From assembly GCA_003503355.1 (NCBI GenBank), contig DOCS01000091.1:1-10878 (forward strand): a DNA stretch of 10,878 nucleotides, in the 5' to 3' direction. Source of the DNA: Opitutia bacterium. GTDB taxonomy: Bacteria; Verrucomicrobiota; Verrucomicrobiia; Opitutales; Coraliomargaritaceae. This document shows, one piece after another, positions 1 through 5,737 of the stretch (position 1 is the first letter of the stretch; each line of letters starts with the position of its first letter). The notes under the pieces are model-generated. The model saw only the letters and a program-made list of their open reading frames with translations, ran no database searches and was not told the DNA's origin. Position numbers and translations under genes: made by a program.

Positions 1-524
1 TGCGCACCAAGCTCCTCTAAGTCTGCAGGCTTCAATTGCGACAGAATCGCGCCTTGGCTGCTTTCCAATTGAGCAATAATCTCTTGAACACTTTGCTCGG
101 TGGAATAATGCAGTTCGATCGCATCATTCACCTCATCACTCAGGCAAAACACCGGGCTAATCTCTTTGCCAGTAATCGCCGCGAGACGACGTACCAACGG
201 CTCATCATCCGGATTCGGCATCGCAACCGTCAATGAATGCTCCACCAGATACAGTGGCATGACATTTCCCTTTCGAGCAATCTCGATAGGTAAGCAAGCG
301 GTCGCCTCATGACTGATGATGGTCGAGATCGGATCCACATAAGCGCGCCCCAGGCGGTTACTCCAAATACGACAGGCAATTCCTTTACTAATGGCACCCG
401 ACTCGACCAAAGACTCCAATAGTGCCAACGAGTTTTCCTCTGCTGAAGCCAGTGCAAGATCGTACGCTTCATTAGAGACAACAATATGATTCGCCGCTAA
501 CTCCTCTCGAATAGAGACACTCAT
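1..524 (-). CDS. GspE/PilB-type secretion or type IV pilus ATPase, N-terminal part (cut by the window edge)
   Basis: The frame is open from an ATG at 524 to the left edge, giving 174 codons with no stop; the C-terminus lies outside the window. Residues about 30-145 read like the GspE N-terminal domain (T2SSE_N/MshEN). There is an ALLESLVESGAIS helix, then RLGRAYVDP at 57-65, a CLPIEIARKGNVMPL stretch at 77-91, LTVAMPNPDDEP at 98-109 and EVNDAIELHY at 131-140. In the family this domain precedes a RecA-like ATPase with Walker A/B motifs that powers pilus or type II pseudopilus assembly at the inner membrane; those motifs would lie beyond position 1 and cannot be checked. Some MshEN domains bind c-di-GMP, but I cannot show that here. 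The ATG overlaps the stop of the upstream small gene (ATGA), so translational coupling is likely. GspE and PilB cannot be told apart from this fragment. Confidence 0.8.
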   Translation of the reverse strand, partial: MSVSIREELAANHIVVSNEAYDLALASAEENSLALLESLVESGAISKGIACRIWSNRLGRAYVDPISTIISHEATACLPIEIARKGNVMPLYLVEHSLTVAMPNPDDEPLVRRLAAITGKEISPVFCLSDEVNDAIELHYSTEQSVQEIIAQLESSQGAILSQLKPADLEELGA

Positions 525-730
525 CTACGCTTGGTCTTCTCACGCCTTCGACCAGTAAAGATCTTATCGATCTCGGTCGAATCCAACAGCTCACGACCAA
601 GCGCCGATTGCGTGCGTTCTAAACGCACCTCTGCCATCATGCCCTTGAGGGAATAGCGCCTGGCATGGGCAGCAGCATTAAGATCTCCACTGACCGCTTC
701 CTTTCCAAACTCTGATTTTAGCTCGCTCAT
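521..730 (-). CDS. Small basic orphan protein between receiver and ATPase genes
   Basis: I do not recognise this protein. From the ATG at 730 it is 69 residues, beginning MSELKSEFGKEAVSG and ending in a strongly basic tail, TGRRREKTKRR. The middle is rich in alternating charged and alanine/leucine residues and looks helical. There is no signal peptide, membrane segment or cysteine motif. The start is uncertain. A GTG at 748 has an AAGG seven bases upstream and would add six residues. An ATG at 781 would give 86 residues but overlap the receiver gene by 23 bases. The stop TGA shares bases with the ATG of the downstream GspE/PilB-like gene, and the receiver gene ends only 28 bases upstream. This places it inside a three-gene operon, so it may work with the ATPase or the receiver protein; that is inference from position only. 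Confidence 0.6.
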   Translation of the reverse strand: MSELKSEFGKEAVSGDLNAAAHARRYSLKGMMAEVRLERTQSALGRELLDSTEIDKIFTGRRREKTKRR

Positions 731-758
731 TTTATATCGTTCAACCACCGAACAACCT

Positions 759-1142
759 TCATCCACCCCAGATATCATCAATTAAACCATTCAATAATTC
801 AGCAATTTCAGCCTTGGGAGTATCCTTGCGAATGTAATACGAAGCACCGCATTCAACACTCGCCTCAACGGCTTGCCGCGATGCGACCGAAGATGCCATC
901 ACAACGACCGCATTCTGGTTGAATTCGACAATCTCCTTGAGTGCTTCGATGCCTTCCTTTACTGGCATATTTACATCCATCAGAACCAAATCAGGCTGAT
1001 GCGCCTTATACAGGTCCACACCTTGCTGCCCGTTAATCGCTTCAAAAAACTCGGTGAAACCGATCTGTTTGAGCAATAGCTTCATATACACACGAAGGTG
1101 CTTTTCATCATCAACAATCAGTGCCGTATCGGGTCGCTTCAT
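759..1142 (-). CDS. Single-domain CheY-like response regulator
   Basis: A stand-alone receiver domain of 127 residues with no output domain. The acidic pair D11-D12 follows the first strand (ALIVDDEKH). The phospho-accepting aspartate is D56 in VLMDVNMP. The switch serine is S84 or S85 in VVVMASS, and the invariant lysine is K106 in YYIRKD. Such proteins are phosphorylated by a histidine kinase and act by binding a partner; no kinase gene is in the window. Upstream frame extends to an ATG at 1187, but I prefer 1142 because the domain begins right after it and the likely promoter sits inside the longer version. The next gene starts about 28 bases after its stop and a GspE/PilB-like ATPase follows, so control of pilus or secretion activity is a reasonable inference, as for PilG/PilH-like regulators. 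Confidence 0.88.
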   Translation of the reverse strand: MKRPDTALIVDDEKHLRVYMKLLLKQIGFTEFFEAINGQQGVDLYKAHQPDLVLMDVNMPVKEGIEALKEIVEFNQNAVVVMASSVASRQAVEASVECGASYYIRKDTPKAEIAELLNGLIDDIWGG

Positions 1143-1150
1143 TGCTATTG

Positions 1151-1178
1151 ATAATACAGTTAACCTAGGATCTGTCCA
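1151..1178 (-). promoter_or_regulatory. Sigma-70-like promoter of the receiver/ATPase operon
   Basis: Reading the minus strand, a -35-like TGGACA (1178-1173) is followed after 16 bases by a -10-like TATTAT (1156-1151); each matches five of six consensus bases. Only eight bases separate the -10 from the ATG at 1142. Transcription would therefore begin at or within a base or two of the start codon, giving a leaderless or nearly leaderless message. No Shine-Dalgarno is present, which fits. This is a match by eye without a background score. Confidence 0.45.
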
Positions 1179-1192
1179 GACACACACGCAGA

Positions 1193-1206
1193 AAGCTAGC
1201 TAGCTT
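1193..1206. promoter_or_regulatory. Perfect 14-bp palindrome in the divergent intergenic region
   Basis: AAGCTAGCTAGCTT is identical to its own reverse complement. It lies between the divergent receiver and symporter genes, 15 bp upstream of the receiver's -35-like box and 43 bp before the symporter GTG. The position suits an operator controlling one or both genes. No regulator is known, and the tandem CTAG core could be chance. Confidence 0.25.
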
Positions 1207-1248
1207 GACCTCGGCACCGTTGAATCACTAACTTGCAGGTTTTCTACT

Positions 1249-2757
1249 GTGCTTGACAAACTTACCCTTCTCGACGGCCTGATCGTCCTCGTGTACTTCG
1301 CCGCGGTCCTCGGCATCGGCCTGTATCACGGTCGCCGCAACAAAGGCTCAGACGACTTCATCTCCGGCAGTCGTCAAATGCCGTGGCTGGCCGTCCTCGG
1401 ATCCATCGTCGCCACGGAAGTGAGTGCCGCGACCTTCCTTGCCACGCCCGGCGTCGGTTTCTCCGAAAATATGAGTTACCTGCAGTTTGGGGTCGGCTCC
1501 TTCCTCGCCAGAATCTTCATCGCGTTTGTCTTTCTGGGAGCGTTCTATGCAGCGAAAAGTCTGACCATTTACGAATTCCTCGCCAAACGCTTTGGCAATG
1601 GAACACGCTACACCGCGACTTTGTTCTTTATCGTCACGCGGCTGCTGGCATCCGCCGTTCGGCTGATGATCGCGGCAACGGGACTCAGCCTCATCCTCGA
1701 TATCCCGTTTGCTGCGTGCCTGTCCATCTTCACGCTGGTCGCGATTATGTACACGGGCAGCGGCGGCATTCGCGGGATCATCTGGACTGATATTTTGCAA
1801 GCGATCGTCTTTATCAGCTGTGGCATTGCGTTGATTCTATACATCGGGCAAAGCATTGGCTGGAGCACGATTTCAGAAATCGGCGCAGCCCACGGGCGCT
1901 TCGAAATCTTCCGATTCCGCCCGGAGGCTGGCGACGGCGGCCTGCTGCATTGGCTCAATGACCCGAAACTGTTTTTTATAGCCGCGGTCTTCGGCTTCGT
2001 CAGCACCACGGCTGCGTTCGGCACCGATCAAGATATGACGCAGCGCATGCTCACCTGTAAGGATGTCCGCGCCGCGCGGCGCAGCGTTATCGTGAGTGGC
2101 TTCATCTCGATTCCGATCGCCGCCCTCTTTCTCTTTGTCGGCGTGGCGCTTTTCGCGTTTTATCAAGTGCATGGCGATGCCAGCCTGCCAATGAAGGCGC
2201 TGGAAAGCGGGGCCAGTGAAGTCGCGGCCGACCAAGTCTTCCCATGGTTTATCGGCACCCAACTTCCCAGCGGCTTGAAGGGCCTACTACTGGTCGGCGT
2301 GCTGGCTGCGGCGATGTCCAGCCTAGACTCGACCATGGGCGCACTGAGCTCCTCCGCATTGGTCGACCTCTACCGGCCACTACTCAAGAAACAATCGGAT
2401 GATCGAGACGGCCTTCAACTCTCGCGAATTTTCATCTCGATCTTCGGCATCGCACTGGCGCTGATTGCTTGGGCGCTCAAAGACGCCGAGGGCTTCTTGT
2501 GGCTTACCTTTAAAATTGGCAGCATCACCTACGGCGCTTTACTCGGGGTGTTTTTACTCGGCATCCTAACCGCTCGCGGCTCCGACCGCGGCAATTGGAT
2601 TTCAATGCTGAGCGGCAGCCTAATCTGTGCGGGACTGCTGGCATTGATTGAGACCGGCCACCTTGGGCTCGGCTGGACCTGGCTGATCCTCATCGGCACC
2701 GCATGGACCTTTGGCCTCGGCAGCTTATGGCACGAAAAAGCCCCGCGATCGGCTTGA
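1249..2757 (+). CDS. Sodium:solute symporter (SSS/SLC5 family)
   Basis: A 502-residue inner-membrane transporter with the many hydrophobic segments expected of this family of 13-14 helices. It uses the sodium gradient to import a small solute. Family landmarks are GSDDFISGSRQMPW (33-46) after the first helix, ATEVSAATFLATPGVGF (55-71), YTGSGGIRGIIWTDILQ (168-184), GTDQDMTQRML (258-268) and AAAMSSLDSTMGALSSS (353-369). The last corresponds to helix 8 of vSGLT, whose serines help form the Na2 sodium site. The substrate cannot be read from the sequence; no catabolic gene is adjacent. The start is a GTG with only a weak AGG nine bases upstream, chosen because the first membrane helix begins at about residue 8. 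The gene is divergent from the receiver operon. Its stop codon falls in the loop of a terminator hairpin shared with the gene on the other strand. Confidence 0.93.
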   Translation: MLDKLTLLDGLIVLVYFAAVLGIGLYHGRRNKGSDDFISGSRQMPWLAVLGSIVATEVSAATFLATPGVGFSENMSYLQFGVGSFLARIFIAFVFLGAFYAAKSLTIYEFLAKRFGNGTRYTATLFFIVTRLLASAVRLMIAATGLSLILDIPFAACLSIFTLVAIMYTGSGGIRGIIWTDILQAIVFISCGIALILYIGQSIGWSTISEIGAAHGRFEIFRFRPEAGDGGLLHWLNDPKLFFIAAVFGFVSTTAAFGTDQDMTQRMLTCKDVRAARRSVIVSGFISIPIAALFLFVGVALFAFYQVHGDASLPMKALESGASEVAADQVFPWFIGTQLPSGLKGLLLVGVLAAAMSSLDSTMGALSSSALVDLYRPLLKKQSDDRDGLQLSRIFISIFGIALALIAWALKDAEGFLWLTFKIGSITYGALLGVFLLGILTARGSDRGNWISMLSGSLICAGLLALIETGHLGLGWTWLILIGTAWTFGLGSLWHEKAPRSA

Positions 2758-2770
2758 TCAACGGGGCTTT
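2737..2770 (-). terminator. Shared intrinsic terminator overlapping the symporter stop codon
   Basis: AAAGCCCCG (2737-2745) pairs perfectly with CGGGGCTTT (2762-2770) around a 16-base loop. On the minus strand the stem runs into five T, so it is a good intrinsic terminator for the cysteine-rich gene ending at 2792. On the plus strand the stem starts inside the last symporter codons and the TGA (2755-2757) lies in the loop. The following sequence is poor in T, so termination in that direction should be weaker. Confidence 0.75.
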
Positions 2771-2791
2771 GGTCAAATAATATCGGTCAAA

Positions 2792-3163
2792 CTAGTTGTT
2801 GCCCCAACTACCCTTCTTCGCACAGCTGGACTGCGCGTTAGCGGCTGAACAGGCGGTTGCTGCAGCATCCTTTGAACACGCCCCGAGAGCCGCGACTTTT
2901 TCAACCGCACAGGCTTCCTTAGGAGCACAGGCTTTTGCACACTTATCAGCACTGCACTTGTCAGAACCACAGCACTTGTTAGTGTCGCAGGCCTTTGCAG
3001 TGTCGCAGGCTTTTGCAGTATCACAGGCCTTTGGCGCAGCTACCTTTGCACAGCATGATGGCGCGGCTTTAGCTTTCGCCTCGCCGACGCCACAAGTACC
3101 ACAGTGAGCGCTCGCAGTCACAACCGCGGCAATCATGAGAAATGGGATCAGTAGTTTTTTCAT
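2792..3163 (-). CDS. Secreted cysteine-rich repeat protein, metallothionein-like composition
   Basis: I do not recognise a named family. The 123 residues begin with a clear Sec signal peptide: MKK, a hydrophobic core LLIPFLMIAAVV, then TASA with likely cleavage before HCGTCG. The mature part of about 104 residues has 16 cysteines, many alanines and lysines, and no large hydrophobic stretch. It includes an HCGTCG motif, two CC pairs and three tandem ACDTAK-type units (ACDTAK, ACDTAK, ACDTNK) with cysteines every six residues. The composition suggests binding of soft metal ions in the envelope, or a disulfide-rich structural protein; both are inference. No Shine-Dalgarno is seen, and the leader is very AT-rich. 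It is divergent from the dihydrouridine synthase gene and convergent with the symporter. The other frames here are also open because the sequence is repetitive, but only this one has a signal peptide and a sensible start. Confidence 0.75.
   Translation of the reverse strand: MKKLLIPFLMIAAVVTASAHCGTCGVGEAKAKAAPSCCAKVAAPKACDTAKACDTAKACDTNKCCGSDKCSADKCAKACAPKEACAVEKVAALGACSKDAAATACSAANAQSSCAKKGSWGNN
2982..3035. repeat. Three tandem 18-bp coding repeats
   Basis: The unit GTGTCGCAGGCCTTTGCA (2982-2999) is followed by a copy with one change (3000-3017) and a third with four changes (3018-3035). On the minus strand each encodes one six-residue unit containing one cysteine. The near identity of the first two copies suggests a recent duplication, so copy number may vary between strains. 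Confidence 0.85.
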
Positions 3164-3192
3164 ATTTTATATTTTGGTTTAAGTTTATATAA

Positions 3193-3223
3193 ATGAATCG
3201 CTTTTTATGTTTTATCGATTCAT
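3193..3223. promoter_or_regulatory. 8-bp inverted repeat upstream of the cysteine-rich gene
   Basis: ATGAATCG (3193-3200) and CGATTCAT (3216-3223) are perfect inverted copies separated by 15 bases. They sit 30-60 bp upstream of the cysteine-rich gene's ATG, in the 130-bp divergent spacer with the dihydrouridine synthase gene. The layout would suit a dimeric regulator across about two helical turns. No convincing -35/-10 pair could be placed in this AT-rich spacer. Confidence 0.25.
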
Positions 3224-3293
3224 CCGAAGAACATCCTTTTAGAACGCTACAACTTCTTTCTATTCCCAACTATTACACACTGCTAGCTTTTTT

Positions 3294-4292
3294 ATGCTCC
3301 CCTGGTTTCAAAACGGCAAATTCCCACTCTATCTAGCGCCGATGGCCCGAGTCACCGACATCGTCTTTCGTCAATTCTGTAAAGATCAGGGCGCTGATGT
3401 CATGGTGACAGAATTTGTTCAAGCCGACGCGCTGACCCGCGAAGATCCAAAGCTATGGGAAACCGTCGACTTTACCGAACAACAACGCCCAATGGGGGTG
3501 CAAATTTTCGGCTCCAACCCCGACTCCATGGCCGACGCCGCTCGGCTGCTCGCGGATCGCCTACAACCTGACTTTATCGACATCAACTTCGGCTGCCCGG
3601 CAGACCGAGTGATCTGCATGGACGCCGGTTCTTCGATGCTGCGTAATCCGGCAAAACTCGGCAAAGTCACTGGAGCGATCGTCCGCGCAGTGCCCGGCAC
3701 GCCCGTTACCGCCAAGATCCGCACCGGCTGGGACGATGAAACGCTCGTCGCGCGCGAAGTCGGTCACATTGTCGAAAGCGAAGGCGCTCAAGCACTGACA
3801 ATTCACGGCCGCACTAAGGCCCAGGGCTACAGCGGCGAGGCCAACTGGCCACTCATCGCCGAAGTCGCGGAAGCCCTGACCATCCCCGTAATCGGCAACG
3901 GCAATATTCGCAGCGCGCACGATGTGATCCGCGTCCGCGAGCAAACCAGCTGCGCTGGGGTGATGATCGGCCGTGCCGCACTCGGCTATCCTTGGATTTT
4001 TCGCGACATCAAGCACTATCTCGAGCACGGCGTCGTCCCCGAACCGCCATCGGTCGCCGTTCGCTGGGGCACCATCCTCGACTACACTCGCAAGATCATG
4101 GAGCGCCCCTTCCGCGAACAACGTCATAACGACATCCGCTGGATGCGCCCGAAAATCATCGGCCTGACCAAGGAGATGCCCAACTCGCGTAAAATTCGCG
4201 GTGCCCTCGGACAGGTCACTCACATCGAAGACCTCGAGCGCGTGGCAGCGGAGCACACCGCACTCCATGCCGATGGGATTGTTAAACAATAG
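3294..4292 (+). CDS. dus: tRNA-dihydrouridine synthase (Dus family)
   Basis: A 332-residue flavoenzyme that reduces specific uridines in tRNA to dihydrouridine using NADPH. The TIM-barrel opens with [11 protein letters not shown] (12-22), the usual FMN-binding start. The catalytic cysteine is C101 in INFGCPADR. Further family marks are AGSSMLRNP (111-119), TAKIRTGW (139-146) with the FMN lysine K141, [17 protein letters not shown] (169-185) with H171, IGNGNI (200-205) and [13 protein letters not shown] (224-236). The C-terminal helical part (about 255-332) looks DusB-like, with RWMRPKIIG, so the tRNA position modified cannot be fixed here. Length is normal. The ATG at 3294 is chosen because the barrel motif starts 11 residues in; no Shine-Dalgarno is visible. 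A phosphatase gene follows after 24 bases, probably in the same transcript. Confidence 0.93.
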   Translation: MLPWFQNGKFPLYLAPMARVTDIVFRQFCKDQGADVMVTEFVQADALTREDPKLWETVDFTEQQRPMGVQIFGSNPDSMADAARLLADRLQPDFIDINFGCPADRVICMDAGSSMLRNPAKLGKVTGAIVRAVPGTPVTAKIRTGWDDETLVAREVGHIVESEGAQALTIHGRTKAQGYSGEANWPLIAEVAEALTIPVIGNGNIRSAHDVIRVREQTSCAGVMIGRAALGYPWIFRDIKHYLEHGVVPEPPSVAVRWGTILDYTRKIMERPFREQRHNDIRWMRPKIIGLTKEMPNSRKIRGALGQVTHIEDLERVAAEHTALHADGIVKQ

Positions 4293-4316
4293 CATTTACG
4301 CCAGCAAAGTGATTGC

Positions 4317-4790
4317 ATGCCTGCCATGAAAAAAATCCTGTTCCTTTGTATGGGGAATATTTGCCGATCGCCAGCGGGACATTGCGTATTCCAATATTTA
4401 GTCGACGAAGCCGGACGCACTGAACACTTCGAAATCGAATCTGCAGGGACCATCGGATTTCACGTCGGCTCAGCCCCCGATAGCCGCATGCAGCAGTCGA
4501 TGCGTGCACACAAGATCCCAATCATCGGACACTCGCGCCAACTGATCGCTGCCGACCTTGAATACTACGACCTCATTCTGGCGATGGATAACGCGAATCT
4601 TGCCGATGCGCAACGCCTCGACCCGAGTGGTCAACTGCATCACAAGATACAGCTATTTTGCAACTTCTGCACACAGCACCGCGAAACCGAAGTCCCCGAC
4701 CCGTATTATGGCGGCGATCAAGGTTTCGAGCATGTGCTAAACATCGTGCAAGACGGCTGCGCCAATTTGCTCAAAGAACTCGCAACATAA
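4317..4790 (+). CDS. Low-molecular-weight protein-tyrosine phosphatase
   Basis: A 157-residue cytoplasmic enzyme of the LMW-PTP family, which removes phosphate from tyrosine residues by way of a phosphocysteine. The P-loop CMGNICRS (11-18) has nucleophile C11 and phosphate-binding R17 in the C-x5-R-S arrangement. SAGT (42-45) and GHSRQL (71-76) match the family scaffold. The general acid is D128 in PDPYYGG (127-133). Nothing essential is missing, and the length fits. A second ATG at 4326 ([11 protein letters not shown]) is an equally good start and would shorten it by three residues. It follows the dihydrouridine synthase by 24 bases. No tyrosine kinase or capsule gene is nearby, so its substrate is unknown. 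Arsenate reductases share the fold, but the DPYYGG loop favours a phosphatase. Confidence 0.92.
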   Translation: MPAMKKILFLCMGNICRSPAGHCVFQYLVDEAGRTEHFEIESAGTIGFHVGSAPDSRMQQSMRAHKIPIIGHSRQLIAADLEYYDLILAMDNANLADAQRLDPSGQLHHKIQLFCNFCTQHRETEVPDPYYGGDQGFEHVLNIVQDGCANLLKELAT

Positions 4791-5006
4791 GCGGGAGCAA
4801 CAGGTATACACGCATGCCTCATCATCGCACGCGCCTCCGCAACCAGGCGCATGTCTTCAAACACGCAATCGCTCAATTGGCCTGATACCCAGTGAGCGCA
4901 GCGCTAGATATAGCAACTGCTCGCATAAATTCGCCCTCCCCGAATCGCTTGACAGCCTCGCAATGGGCTGGAAGATCAAGTCCTTTTTTCAAAATCCACA
5001 AAACTT
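4791..5006. other. Intergenic spacer before EF-P with a small hairpin
   Basis: This 216-bp stretch holds no convincing gene or RNA. GCGCCT (4831-4836) pairs with AGGCGC (4845-4850) around an eight-base loop, but no T-run follows, so a terminator for the phosphatase transcript is only possible. A TTGACA at 4949-4954 could be a -35 box for EF-P, yet no good -10 lies 16-18 bases downstream. Confidence 0.3.
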
Positions 5007-5564
5007 ATGGCATCACCCACAGACGTTCGCAAAGGCAAGGTCCTCAACTATCAAGGCACTCCGCACCTCGTCCTCGACGTGCAGCACCGCACTCAAGGCC
5101 GCCAGGCTGGCTTTATGCAGGTCACCATGCGCAACTTAAACTCCGGCTCCAGCACCAACACGAAGATCCGCACCACGGACTCCGTCGAAATCATGCACAC
5201 CGACATGGTCAAGCTGGAGTACAGCTACGTCGACGGCGACGGCTACCACTTCATGGATCCAGACACCTTTGAAGACATCATCCTCGATTCGAAACTGGTC
5301 GAAGATTCGAAAGACTTCCTAGTCGAAACCCAAGTTTACAGCATTCTTCACGTCAACGACAAGCCGATCCAGATCGAGCTGCCGGCTTCAATTGAAATGA
5401 AAGTAATCGAATCTGCGGAAGGCATCAAGGGCGACACCGCCAGCAACGTGCAAAAGCCAGCCACACTCGAAACCGGCCTCGTCGTGCAAGTGCCCCTGTT
5501 CATCAAAGAAGGCGATGTACTTAAAATCGGCACCGCTGAAAAGTCCTACATGGGCCGCGCATAA
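5007..5564 (+). CDS. efp: Elongation factor P
   Basis: A 185-residue, three-domain EF-P of normal length. It binds the ribosome between the P and E sites and relieves stalling at polyproline stretches. Domain I (about 1-65) has VRKGKVLNYQGTPHLVLDVQ and TMRNLNSGSSTNTKIRTTD. Domain II (about 68-130) contains YSYVDGDGYHFMD, and domain III (about 132-185) contains KGDTASNVQKPATLETG and ends GDVLKIGTAEKSYMGRA. The loop at the domain I tip reads TQGRQAGF, so residue 32 is arginine where many bacteria have the lysine that is beta-lysylated. In Pseudomonas and Shewanella an arginine here is rhamnosylated by EarP. Neither EarP nor EpmA/EpmB is in the window. The ATG is fixed by alignment to the family N-terminus; no Shine-Dalgarno is seen. 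A strong terminator 28 bases after the stop suggests it ends its transcript. Confidence 0.97.
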   Translation: MASPTDVRKGKVLNYQGTPHLVLDVQHRTQGRQAGFMQVTMRNLNSGSSTNTKIRTTDSVEIMHTDMVKLEYSYVDGDGYHFMDPDTFEDIILDSKLVEDSKDFLVETQVYSILHVNDKPIQIELPASIEMKVIESAEGIKGDTASNVQKPATLETGLVVQVPLFIKEGDVLKIGTAEKSYMGRA

Positions 5565-5591
5565 GCGACCGATCAGACCATCTTTCCCCAG

Positions 5592-5622
5592 CGGCGGACA
5601 CTTCGGTGCCCGCCGTTTTTTT
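5592..5622 (+). terminator. Rho-independent terminator of efp with UUCG tetraloop
   Basis: CGGCGG (5592-5597) pairs with CCGCCG (5610-5615). After one A/C mismatch, CAC pairs with GTG and closes a TTCG loop (5602-5605) as the stable C(UUCG)G tetraloop. Seven T follow (5616-5622). This is a textbook intrinsic terminator just downstream of the EF-P stop. Confidence 0.93.
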
Positions 5623-5686
5623 GTGCGCACACGCTACTTTGCCTCAGCCGCTTGGACGCTTTCCACCCCGTCGTTCACGCACGAAA

Positions 5687-5714
5687 AAGCCCCGACCAAC
5701 TAAGGGCGGGGCTT
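5687..5714 (-). terminator. Intrinsic terminator of the thymidine phosphorylase homologue
   Basis: AAGCCCCG (5687-5694) pairs with CGGGGCTT (5707-5714) around a 12-base loop. On the minus strand the stem is followed by TTTTT, so it ends transcription of the gene that stops at 5738. The 16-base string GCACGAAAAAGCCCCG here (5679-5694) is identical to 2730-2745 in the other minus-strand terminator. Confidence 0.85.
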
Positions 5715-5737
5715 CTGTTAAATTTCGTATGCGTGAC

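Noticed and set aside
230..484. 84-codon minus-strand frame
   Set aside because: It is an out-of-frame reading of the GspE/PilB-like gene, whose true frame is open from 524 to the window edge and matches a known domain.
1143..1187. Upstream ATG at 1187 as start of the receiver gene
   Set aside because: The extra 15 residues do not belong to the receiver fold, and the likely -35/-10 boxes lie inside them.
2982..3035. Tandem repeats as a CRISPR array
   Set aside because: The 18-bp units abut without spacers and encode in-frame six-residue protein repeats.
2796..3107. Plus-strand frame with VSQAFA repeats
   Set aside because: The repeats are the antisense reading of the cysteine-rich gene. 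It has no signal peptide or convincing start, whereas the minus-strand frame has both.
3561..4295. Open frame of 244 codons on the minus strand
   Set aside because: It is antisense to the dihydrouridine synthase, whose motifs are clear, and has no family features of its own.
4949..4977. TTGACA as part of an efp promoter
   Set aside because: The -35 is perfect, but the hexamer 17 bases downstream is AAGATC and shifts of one base are no better, so a full promoter is not supported.
5515..5703. Small plus-strand frame past the end of efp
   Set aside because: It runs through the efp terminator hairpin and has no conserved features. Its HEKAP ending only reflects the shared terminator sequence.
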